From RGIG3009 sp045590855 (GTDB lineage Bacteria; Bacillota; Clostridia; Oscillospirales; Acutalibacteraceae): a stretch of 7,021 nt of DNA. The notes under the pieces are model-generated. The model had not been told where the DNA came from, searched no databases, and was given only the letters and a program-made list of their open reading frames with translations. Every line of letters begins with the position of its first letter. Position 1 is the first letter of the stretch. The DNA lies in assembly GCA_045590855.1 (NCBI GenBank), contig JAZNRV010000048.1, positions 1 through 7,021 of the forward strand, given 5' to 3'. A program made the position numbers and the translations under genes. Of this stretch, positions 1 through 5,297 are shown piece after piece.

Positions 1-58
1 TCGAACCAATGACACGGGGATTTTCAGTCCCCTGCTCTACCGACTGAGCTACAGAGGC
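1..58 (-). tRNA. tRNA-Phe: tRNA-Phe (GAA anticodon), partial, 3' end outside the window
   Basis: On the minus strand the gene begins with acceptor strand GCCTCTG followed by TA and the D arm. The anticodon stem GGGGA/TCCCC encloses loop CTGAAAA, giving anticodon GAA (Phe). The visible part stops inside the T arm (GGTTCGA), so the 3' acceptor strand and any encoded CCA lie beyond position 1. It is the third tRNA of a cluster, 5 nt after tRNA-Asp, and is almost certainly cut from the same precursor. Confidence 0.95.
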
Positions 59-63
59 ATTTG

Positions 64-140
64 TGGCGACCCGGAACGGGCTCGAACCGTCGACCTCTAG
101 CGTGACAGGCTAGCGTTCTAACCAGCTGAACTACCGGGCC
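64..140 (-). tRNA. tRNA-Asp: tRNA-Asp (GTC anticodon)
   Basis: This is a complete cloverleaf on the minus strand. Acceptor GGCCCGG pairs with CCGGGTC (one G-T pair), followed by discriminator G73 and an encoded CCA at 66-64. Anticodon stem CTAGC/GCTAG encloses loop CTGTCAC, giving anticodon GTC (Asp). The T arm has the usual GGTTCGAGCC. It lies 6 nt after tRNA-Val and 5 nt before tRNA-Phe, so the three form one transcription unit. The G73 discriminator is the usual identity base for tRNA-Asp. Confidence 0.97.
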
Positions 141-146
141 ACAAAA

Positions 147-222
147 TGGTGGAAACAACAGGGCTCGAACCTGTGACCCCCTGCTTGTAAGGCAGGTGCT
201 CTACCAGCTGAGCTATGCTTCC
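147..222 (-). tRNA. tRNA-Val: tRNA-Val (TAC anticodon)
   Basis: This is a complete cloverleaf on the minus strand. Acceptor GGAAGCA pairs with TGTTTCC (one G-T pair), followed by discriminator A73 and an encoded CCA at 149-147. Anticodon stem CCTGC/GCAGG encloses loop CTTACAA, giving anticodon TAC (Val, UAC in RNA). The T loop shows GGTTCGAGCC. It is the first tRNA of the Val-Asp-Phe cluster and lies about 25 nt after the predicted transcription start of the promoter at 254-282. Confidence 0.97.
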
Positions 223-229
223 AAAGGAA

Positions 230-245
230 TCGCGGTCACTCGCGA
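230..245 (-). repeat. Perfect 5-bp inverted repeat in the tRNA leader
   Basis: TCGCG and CGCGA flank a 6-nt loop, between the predicted start site (around 247) and tRNA-Val. In the transcript this would be a short GC-rich hairpin at the very 5' end of the leader that RNase P removes. It could shape leader folding or protect the 5' end. The dyad itself is visible in the sequence; any role is inference, and a 5-bp stem could arise by chance. Confidence 0.4.
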
Positions 246-253
246 CGTTGTCT

Positions 254-282
254 ATAATACTACATCCTTGGCAAAATGTCAA
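254..282 (-). promoter_or_regulatory. Strong sigma-A promoter for the tRNA-Val-Asp-Phe operon
   Basis: On the minus strand a perfect -35 TTGACA (282-277) is separated by exactly 17 bp from -10 TATTAT (259-254), placing the start site near 247. Only about 25 nt of leader precedes tRNA-Val. Immediately upstream are A-tracts at 287-293 and 296-301, in the place where an UP element would contact the alpha C-terminal domain of RNA polymerase. Such A-tracts are typical of stable-RNA promoters. The hexamers and spacing are read directly; activity is inferred. Confidence 0.85.
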
Positions 283-306
283 CTAATTTTTTTGGTTTTT
301 TGAAAA
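283..306 (-). promoter_or_regulatory. UP-element-like A-tract region between hslO and the tRNA promoter
   Basis: The 24 bp between the hslO stop codon and the -35 hexamer is almost entirely A/T on the minus strand. It has two A-runs of 7 and 6 broken by CC. The A-rich character continues into the last hslO codons (A-runs to about 316). The position, roughly -38 to -60 relative to the start, suits a two-subsite UP element. The same stretch has no GC stem, so it does not look like a terminator for hslO. Confidence 0.5.
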
Positions 307-1194
307 TTATTTTTTTATTTTGCGGTTGCGGATGATTTCTTCCAAATCTTCTGCTGTAAAGGTGAAAACCTTATCGCAAAAACTACACGTGGTTTTAACC
401 ATTCCCATTTCATCAGGCAAGGAGCGCAGTTCATCTACCGGCATGGTGGTAAATGCACTTATCACGCGTTCTTTTGAACAAGGGCAGTGGTATTCCGGCG
501 CGTAAGTATCTATGACATTATATTCAAAACCAGATAAAGCGTGTGCAACAATATCTTCGGGTGTTTTACCCTCGGACAGCATGGCGGTCATGGCGGGCAA
601 GGAAGCAATGTTTTGTTCCAAACGGTCAATCACATCTTCGGGACAAAAAGGCAGCAATTGAATAAGCAAACCGCCGGCAGCACGCACTGTTAAATCCGGG
701 TTTACCAATACGCCGAGCGCGCATACCGTGGGGATTTGTTCGCTGACAGCGTAATACGAGGTAATATCCTCTGCCAGTTCACCGGTCACAAGCGGTGTGC
801 AACCAACGTACGGTTCGGGGGCACCCGTATCGCGCAACACGTACAAAAGACCTTCGGTACCCACAGCGCCGCTGACATCTAATTTTCCGTTTTCTTTAAG
901 CGGGATTTCTACCACGGGATTGGTAGCATACCCCCGCACATTTCCCCTGCCGTCGGACACGGTAATTAATTGGCCTGTCGGTCCGTTACCGTTGACTTTG
1001 AGGGTGACGGAATCATCGGTGTTTTTCAGCATGATTCCCATCATGGACGCGGCGGTCAGCAAACGACCCAAAGCAGCCGTAACCACAGCGGAGGTTTGGT
1101 GAATTTGTTCGGCTTTTGCTACAATATCCGTGGCATCAATCGCCAACGCCATCACTGTGGCATCGGCGGTTAAGCACCGTATGGCTTTACTCAT
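307..1194 (-). CDS. hslO: Hsp33 family redox-regulated molecular chaperone HslO
   Basis: This 295-residue cytoplasmic protein has the usual Hsp33 length. Hsp33 is a holdase that is inactive when its four cysteines bind zinc. Under oxidative stress it forms disulfides, unfolds its C-terminal switch and captures unfolding proteins. The four switch cysteines are present as C-x-C (237, 239; HCPCS) and C-x2-C (270, 273; CSFC), 30 residues apart as expected. The N-terminal core has recognisable family segments, including a glycine-rich region near residues 68-90 (NGNGPTGQL, then DGRGNVRGY). I chose ATG at 1194 (MSKAIRC) because GGAGAG lies 7 nt upstream, while an in-frame start at 1263 would run deep into the preceding gene. 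Only 4 nt separate it from the methyltransferase stop, and its ribosome binding site is inside that gene's last codons, suggesting translational coupling. The gene ends in Lys codons rich in A that merge into the tRNA promoter's upstream region. Confidence 0.96.
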   Translation of the reverse strand: MSKAIRCLTADATVMALAIDATDIVAKAEQIHQTSAVVTAALGRLLTAASMMGIMLKNTDDSVTLKVNGNGPTGQLITVSDGRGNVRGYATNPVVEIPLKENGKLDVSGAVGTEGLLYVLRDTGAPEPYVGCTPLVTGELAEDITSYYAVSEQIPTVCALGVLVNPDLTVRAAGGLLIQLLPFCPEDVIDRLEQNIASLPAMTAMLSEGKTPEDIVAHALSGFEYNVIDTYAPEYHCPCSKERVISAFTTMPVDELRSLPDEMGMVKTTCSFCDKVFTFTAEDLEEIIRNRKIKK

Positions 1195-1198
1195 AATC

Positions 1199-1966
1199 TT
1201 ACTCTCCGTTTTTTGCTTGTTCGACAGTACGGTTATTCCGTGCGACGAACACCATCCGTTCACATTCGGGCGACGGTTTATCCACCGTCATGTCGGCATA
1301 CACCGCCAAGCAATCCCACCCCGTTTTTTGAAGCAACCGACATAACGTTTGCTTGGAATACGCGCGTTCGCGCACCATATCACAAAAACGAGAATAGGAA
1401 CCATCTTGCTCTTCGGCAAAAAAATCCAACAGCATTTCTACTTCGTTTGTGCTTTGAATCAAACGATTGCGCCACACGCACAGCACGTCGGATTCTTCGG
1501 CGACAAACACTTGGTTTGCCAAAACATGACGGTGTTTATAAATTGTATTAACATCAAAAATGAACAGTCCACCCGGTTGAACAAACAAGCGAACACGTTC
1601 GAAAAAGCGTTGCACGTCCTTTGTTTTACACAAATGATTGACACTGTCCATGGTACAGACAGCGCCATCGACCATTCCGTATAAATCAAGTTCCCGCATA
1701 TCTTGCTGTAACAGCAAAACATGACCGCCAAGTTTTTCACCGGCTTTTGCGAGCATATCGGCAGAACCATCCACGCCGATGGGGTCAATCCCAAAGCGTA
1801 AAAATTCTTGACATAAACTGCCCGAGCCACACGCGACGTCCAACACAGTTTGCGGACGAACGCCGTGGCGTTCAAACAACGAAACCAAATATTCAGCGCG
1901 GGACGGGTAATCCACATCGGTCATCAAACAGTCATAAAACTCCGAAAAGGCTTGATACCCGCTCAC
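1199..1966 (-). CDS. Class I SAM-dependent methyltransferase, substrate unknown
   Basis: This 255-residue cytoplasmic protein has a Rossmann-type methyltransferase fold. Motif I is VLDVACGSG (41-49), the acidic end of beta 2 is GVDGSADML (64-72), and a LLQQDMREL segment (85-93) precedes a motif-IV-like DGAVCTMDSVNHL (100-112). PGGLFIFDVNT (131-141) matches the post-motif seen in small-molecule and protein methyltransferases of the Methyltransf_25/11 type. There is no extra nucleic-acid-binding domain, so the substrate cannot be read from the sequence. The start is GTG at 1966, overlapping the yerC stop as GTGA, with a strong AAGGAGT 7 nt upstream. It sits between a TrpR-like regulator and hslO, overlapping the first and only 4 nt from the second, so all three are probably co-translated. 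The fold assignment is secure; any physiological role would be a guess. Confidence 0.9.
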   Translation of the reverse strand: MSGYQAFSEFYDCLMTDVDYPSRAEYLVSLFERHGVRPQTVLDVACGSGSLCQEFLRFGIDPIGVDGSADMLAKAGEKLGGHVLLLQQDMRELDLYGMVDGAVCTMDSVNHLCKTKDVQRFFERVRLFVQPGGLFIFDVNTIYKHRHVLANQVFVAEESDVLCVWRNRLIQSTNEVEMLLDFFAEEQDGSYSRFCDMVRERAYSKQTLCRLLQKTGWDCLAVYADMTVDKPSPECERMVFVARNNRTVEQAKNGE

Positions 1967-2268
1967 GAATCCGACTCCTTATTTGCCTCTAAGCGGTCAA
2001 ACACCATGGCATAAGCATCACAACCGTACTGCAACGCACGATTAACACGGCTGATGGTCGCGGTGGAAGCACCGGTTTGTTTGACAATATCGGTGTATAC
2101 TTCTTTTTTGCTGAGCATACGTGCCACCGCCATACGTTGTGCCATGGCTTTCAGTTCCGAAATCGTGCACAAGTCTTCAAAAAAGCGATAGCATTCTTCA
2201 CGGTTTTTGAGTTGCAACACGGCATCGCACAAAAAATCGATGTCTTTATCTTGAATTTTTGTGTTCAT
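1963..2268 (-). CDS. yerC: YerC/YecD family TrpR-related DNA-binding protein
   Basis: This 101-residue all-helical protein resembles the Trp repressor superfamily and is close to Firmicutes YerC/YecD in length and pattern. The segment CTISELKAMAQRMAVARML (34-52) corresponds to the TrpR-like core helix region. A helix-turn-helix follows at about 58-79 (YTDIVKQTGASTATISRVNR), where TGASTATISR is the turn and recognition helix. The family binds DNA, but its ligand and targets are poorly defined, and tryptophan control should not be assumed from the TrpR name. The ATG at 2268 is preceded by GGGAGAG at 8 nt spacing. It is the first gene after the promoter at 2302-2330, whose -10 carries a small palindrome, so autoregulation is possible but unproven. 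Its stop overlaps the methyltransferase GTG start. Confidence 0.92.
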   Translation of the reverse strand: MNTKIQDKDIDFLCDAVLQLKNREECYRFFEDLCTISELKAMAQRMAVARMLSKKEVYTDIVKQTGASTATISRVNRALQYGCDAYAMVFDRLEANKESDS

Positions 2269-2293
2269 GGTTTATTCTCTCCCACTTAATCAC

Positions 2294-2327
2294 TTTTTTA
2301 CATTGTAGCACAATAAAGTGTAAAAGT
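2294..2327. promoter_or_regulatory. Operator-like dyads overlapping the yerC promoter
   Basis: Two inverted repeats overlap the promoter core. The inner one, ATTGT-AGC-ACAAT (2302-2314), is a perfect 5-bp dyad covering the -10 hexamer. The outer arms are ACTTTTTTACA (2292-2302) and TGTAAAAGT (2319-2327), matching except for two extra T residues, and are not centred on the inner dyad. A repressor bound here would block RNA polymerase. The neighbouring TrpR-like protein is an obvious candidate, but that link is inference, and AT-rich promoters produce such dyads by chance. Confidence 0.35.
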
Positions 2328-2330
2328 AAA
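2302..2330 (-). promoter_or_regulatory. Promoter candidate for yerC-methyltransferase-hslO
   Basis: On the minus strand TTTACT (2330-2325) is separated by exactly 17 bp from TACAAT (2307-2302), placing the start near 2295 and a leader of roughly 27 nt before yerC. It sits in the 64-nt recN-yerC gap, the only sizeable gap inside the protein-coding block, so it probably gives the downstream trio independent expression. Read-through from recN is also possible because no terminator stem is visible. Confidence 0.65.
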
Positions 2331-2332
2331 GA

Positions 2333-4003
2333 CTAATTTTGAAGCATTTCTTTTGCCGCTTGCAAATTGGCAGGTGTAATGGTACCACCGATAATTCGTG
2401 CGAGTTCGTATTCGCGTTCTTGCTCCAAAAGAGGCGTGACTTGCGTGTACGTTCGACCGTCTTTGACAGATTTTTTAATCAGAAAATGTTGTTCGGCGCG
2501 TGCGGCAATTTGTGCCAAGTGCGTAACACAAAGCACTTGACGGCGTCGTGTATTGCTTTTTGCGGTTTCACGCAAACGAATGCCGACTTTTTGCGCGGCT
2601 TTGCCGCTAATGCCGGTATCAATTTCGTCAAAAATGAGTGTGTCAATTTCGTCAGCATCGGCCAACACCGATTTGATTGCCAACATAATGCGGGAAAGTT
2701 CACCGCCCGAAGCGATGCGCGTGATGGGTTTTGCGGGTTCACCGATGTTGGCAGACATGAGAAACTCCACTGCATCAGCACCTGTTGCTGACAATGGTGC
2801 CGTATGGCAATCGATTTGCAAAGAGACATTGGGCATATCCAAAAACGCCAACTGTGAACCGACCGCTTCTGAAAAAAGGAGCGCCGTTTCGCGGCGTTTG
2901 GCAGTAAGAATTTCGGCTTCTTTGCAAGCAATGGCGTGCAGTTTTTGTTCTTGTTCTGTCAAACGCTGAATATGTTCATCGGACAGTTCAATTTGTTGCA
3001 ATTGTTCCCGTACGGTTTCGGCAAAAGACAAAACCTCTTCTGCGGTAGAGCCATATTTTGAAAACAAGCGTCGCAAAACTTCAAAGCGGTTTTCCACTTC
3101 ATCTGCTTCACGCGGGTCAAATTCCAGCAAAGAAACGAGTTCTTTGACTTCGTCTGCGGCGGCTTGAAACTCATATAACGCGTTTTGAAGTTGTTCCGAA
3201 ACCGAGAATGCTTGTTCCATATACCGTGCAGCACTGCTTATGGAAGATACTGCTTGCTCACCCAGTGACAAAGCGCCCTCCGTACCATCGCTGCCAAACA
3301 ACAATGATTTGGCTTCGGTCAGGCGGGAAGCTATTTTTTCGGCGTTACGGTACATGGTGCGGCGCGCGGCAATTTCTTCCTCTTCCCCTATGGTAAGATT
3401 CGCGGCTTCGATTTCTTCAATTTGATAGCGCAACAAATCCATGCGACGGGCTTTTTCGGTTTCGTCAATATCGACTTGTTGCAGTTCGCGACAAACTTGC
3501 CGCCACGCACGAAACGCTTCTTCGTAACGGCAACGCTGTTCTTCCAAATTACCAAAACGGTCCAAGTACGCTAAATGCGTTTCGGGAGAAAGAAGGGCTT
3601 GGTTTTCGTGTTGACCGTGTAAATCGACCAGCAATTTACCGATTTCGCGCAACAAAGCTGCCGTAGCAGGGCGACCGTTGACGGTACACGAACCTTTCCC
3701 CTCGGCAGAAATGGTACGACCCACAAGTAAATTGCCGTCCTCATCCGGTGGATAACCAAGGTTTTCCAATTGTTCAACAACCCACGGGGAAAGTTCGGTG
3801 AACAGCGCGGTTACACGAGCCGTTTCACTTCCCGTGCGCACCAAATCACGCCGTGTTCGTTCGCCTAACACGGCGTTAATGGCATCAATAACAATGGATT
3901 TACCGGCACCGGTTTCACCGGTTAACGCTGTAAATCCTGTGCGAAACTGAATATCTGCCCGTTCAATGACGGCAATGTTTTCAATGTGTAAACATTCCAG
4001 CAC
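2333..4003 (-). CDS. recN: DNA repair protein RecN (SMC-like ATPase)
   Basis: This 556-residue cytoplasmic protein is of normal RecN length and acts early in double-strand break repair by recombination, holding or bridging DNA ends. Its split ABC-type ATPase is complete: Walker A GETGAGKS (29-36), Q-loop region DLHGQHENQ (127-135), ABC signature ASGGELSRI (431-439), Walker B TLIFDEID (455-462) and the histidine switch CVTHLAQIA (492-500). Between them, about residues 150-375, is a Glu/Lys/Arg/Gln-rich region expected to form the short SMC-like coiled coil. The start is GTG at 4003 (MLECLHIENIAVIE), supported by AAGGAGA 7 nt upstream and by the conserved N-terminus. It follows argR by 3 nt with its ribosome binding site inside the argR end, so coupling to argR is likely. 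I saw no canonical SOS box in the window, so damage control would have to act at a distal promoter. The stop is TAG at 2335-2333. Confidence 0.97.
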   Translation of the reverse strand: MLECLHIENIAVIERADIQFRTGFTALTGETGAGKSIVIDAINAVLGERTRRDLVRTGSETARVTALFTELSPWVVEQLENLGYPPDEDGNLLVGRTISAEGKGSCTVNGRPATAALLREIGKLLVDLHGQHENQALLSPETHLAYLDRFGNLEEQRCRYEEAFRAWRQVCRELQQVDIDETEKARRMDLLRYQIEEIEAANLTIGEEEEIAARRTMYRNAEKIASRLTEAKSLLFGSDGTEGALSLGEQAVSSISSAARYMEQAFSVSEQLQNALYEFQAAADEVKELVSLLEFDPREADEVENRFEVLRRLFSKYGSTAEEVLSFAETVREQLQQIELSDEHIQRLTEQEQKLHAIACKEAEILTAKRRETALLFSEAVGSQLAFLDMPNVSLQIDCHTAPLSATGADAVEFLMSANIGEPAKPITRIASGGELSRIMLAIKSVLADADEIDTLIFDEIDTGISGKAAQKVGIRLRETAKSNTRRRQVLCVTHLAQIAARAEQHFLIKKSVKDGRTYTQVTPLLEQEREYELARIIGGTITPANLQAAKEMLQN

Positions 4004-4006
4004 GGT

Positions 4007-4465
4007 TTATTCTCCTTGGCGTTGCAATTTTTTTAATTCCTCTACCAAACCGATGGCATCTTCACTGTTTTTGGTGATACAAATAAACGTGTCATCACCG
4101 CCAAGGGTGCCGACAACCGAAGAAAAATGTAAGGAGTCTGTGGCAGCACACGCCGCTTGTGCCATACCGGGCAAGCATTTGACAACCACCAAATTGCAGG
4201 CAAAATCAATGCTACGTACGGCTTCTTGAAAAATGGAATGAAAACGGCCCGAAGGGCGCTCGCTGCCAACATTGCCTGCCGTATAACGATAGGAACCGTT
4301 ATGGTCTAATGTTTTTATTAAGCGCAATTCTTTGATGTCACGGGAAACCGTGGCTTGGGTAACTGCAAAACCGTTTTCTTCCAATGCCGCCAACAAATCA
4401 TCTTGTGTTTCGATGATACGGCTTTGAATGATTTCTAAAATTTTGGATTGACGTTTAACTTTCAT
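4007..4465 (-). CDS. argR: Arginine repressor ArgR
   Basis: This 152-residue transcription factor represses arginine biosynthesis genes, and in Firmicutes often activates catabolic ones, when arginine binds its hexamer. The N-terminal winged helix-turn-helix spans about residues 1-65, with recognition segment VTQATVSRDIKELRLIK (35-51). The C-terminal oligomerisation and arginine-binding domain carries GTLGGDDTF (119-127), whose paired Asp residues (124, 125) are the conserved arginine ligands. The start is ATG at 4465 (MKVKRQSK), the family's usual N-terminus, with AAAGGA 8 nt upstream. Extending in frame to 4498 would add 11 unlikely residues within nadK. It lies 4 nt after nadK and 3 nt before recN, an argR-recN linkage common in Firmicutes. 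No arginine genes are present, so it acts on distant targets. A 7-bp stem-loop just upstream of its ribosome binding site may affect its translation. Confidence 0.97.
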   Translation of the reverse strand: MKVKRQSKILEIIQSRIIETQDDLLAALEENGFAVTQATVSRDIKELRLIKTLDHNGSYRYTAGNVGSERPSGRFHSIFQEAVRSIDFACNLVVVKCLPGMAQAACAATDSLHFSSVVGTLGGDDTFICITKNSEDAIGLVEELKKLQRQGE

Positions 4466-4469
4466 GGCG

Positions 4470-5285
4470 TTAATCCTTTCTGTGCATGAGTTTTTCATGC
4501 AACACTTCGTAAAAAGGTTTATGTATCAAGCGAATCAAACACGCTTGGGTTTTCGAACGCGCCACGTGCACGCTTTCGCCCACTTTTATTTCAATGGCCT
4601 CTTCCCCATCCACTGTCAAGAAAACCGGGGTATCGGTTATGGGGGTTAAAGAAAGTTTGGAATCCGCATCGAACAAATACGGACGCGTATGCAATGAATG
4701 CGGGCAAATCGGTGTTAACAACAAGCAATGCAAAGACGGCTCGATTATCGGACCGCCTGCCGACAAGGAATATGCCGTGGAACCGGTTGGTGTGGCAACA
4801 ATTACACCATCGGCTTTGTAACGTGCAACACGTTCGCCACAATTAGCAACTTCGACCTCGACCATACGTGACAATGCGCCACGAGAAACAACCGCTTCGT
4901 TTAAAGCGTGGAACATACGATCACCGATTGCTATATCCAACAACATACGTTTTTCCAACGTGTATTCGCCGCTAATCAAGCGAGAAAGTGCCGCCAACTC
5001 ACCCGATTCCAAACCGGCAGTAAAACCCAAACGACCGCTGTTTATCCCCAATACCGGCACACCAAAAGTTGCCGCACGTTTGGCACAATGAATGATGGTA
5101 CCATCACCTCCAAGGGCGACGGCAACATCACACCGACGTAAACAATCATCCAAATCTTTTGGTGGGAAAGTTTTGTCTTGCGGCACCAAAACCTTAACCG
5201 ATAAGCTTTCTAAAACGCGGCAAACTTTTTCGGTAACGGCGGCACCGTCTATGGTATTAAAATTAGGAATCACCGTAATATTCAT
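4470..5285 (-). CDS. nadK: NAD kinase
   Basis: This 271-residue cytoplasmic enzyme phosphorylates NAD+ to NADP+ and is the cell's source of NADP. The diagnostic motifs are present: GGDGT (59-63), with the catalytic Asp at 61, NSGRLGF (82-88), the NE dinucleotide-ribose contact (129-130) and the glycine-rich TPTGSTAYSLSAGGPI (165-180). Downstream, PICPHSLHTRP (192-202) matches the conserved PICPHSL region. The length is usual for bacterial NAD kinases. ATG at 5285 is preceded by a near-perfect TAGGAGG at 8 nt, overlapping the TAG stop of tlyA. The gap to tlyA is 12 nt, and argR follows after 4 nt. A dxs-tlyA-nadK order is common in Clostridia. NADPH is needed by the isoprenoid pathway that dxs starts, but the linkage may simply be housekeeping clustering. 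Confidence 0.97.
   Translation of the reverse strand: MNITVIPNFNTIDGAAVTEKVCRVLESLSVKVLVPQDKTFPPKDLDDCLRRCDVAVALGGDGTIIHCAKRAATFGVPVLGINSGRLGFTAGLESGELAALSRLISGEYTLEKRMLLDIAIGDRMFHALNEAVVSRGALSRMVEVEVANCGERVARYKADGVIVATPTGSTAYSLSAGGPIIEPSLHCLLLTPICPHSLHTRPYLFDADSKLSLTPITDTPVFLTVDGEEAIEIKVGESVHVARSKTQACLIRLIHKPFYEVLHEKLMHRKD
4483..4501 (-). promoter_or_regulatory. Stem-loop directly upstream of the argR ribosome binding site
   Basis: TGCATGA and TCATGCA form a perfect 7-bp inverted repeat around a 5-nt loop (AAAAC on the minus strand). It is coded within the nadK C-terminus, and its 3' arm ends 3 nt before the AAAGGA of argR (4479-4474). No U-run follows, so it is not a terminator. In the mRNA it could separate or tune argR translation. 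As DNA it somewhat resembles an ARG box (CATGA...), but the half-site spacing is shorter than the TGAAT-4-ATTCA layout. The dyad is seen; the function is inferred. Confidence 0.35.
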
Positions 5286-5297
5286 ACGTATTGCCTC

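Noticed and set aside
468..479. GTTC-TTTT-GAAC dyad as a possible SOS box
   Set aside because: The Firmicutes LexA site has the opposite half-site order (GAAC-N4-GTTC), and this one lies inside the hslO coding region away from any promoter.
1195..1263. In-frame upstream start giving Hsp33 23 extra N-terminal residues
   Set aside because: The extension lies inside the methyltransferase gene, does not resemble Hsp33, and the ATG at 1194 has its own well-placed Shine-Dalgarno.
1459..1917. 152-codon minus-strand frame inside the methyltransferase gene
   Set aside because: It overlaps a gene with clear methyltransferase motifs in another frame; its own translation shows no family features.
2294..2325. 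Plus-strand promoter (TTTACA with downstream TAAAAG) in the recN-yerC gap
   Set aside because: The -10 match is poor and only antisense sequence of recN lies downstream; the minus-strand TTTACT-17-TACAAT is much better.
2339..2791. 150-codon open frame on the plus strand opposite recN
   Set aside because: It is antisense to a clearly conserved gene, has no recognisable domain and no ribosome binding site that I could support.
3907..3922. Repeated CACCGGTTT/CACCGGTTA unit in recN
   Set aside because: It falls in the codons for the conserved Walker A region (LTGETGAGK), where the repeated Thr-Gly codons explain the similarity.
4466..4498. In-frame upstream start giving ArgR 11 extra residues
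   Set aside because: It overlaps the nadK end, and MKVKRQSK at 4465 matches the normal ArgR N-terminus with AAAGGA at proper spacing.
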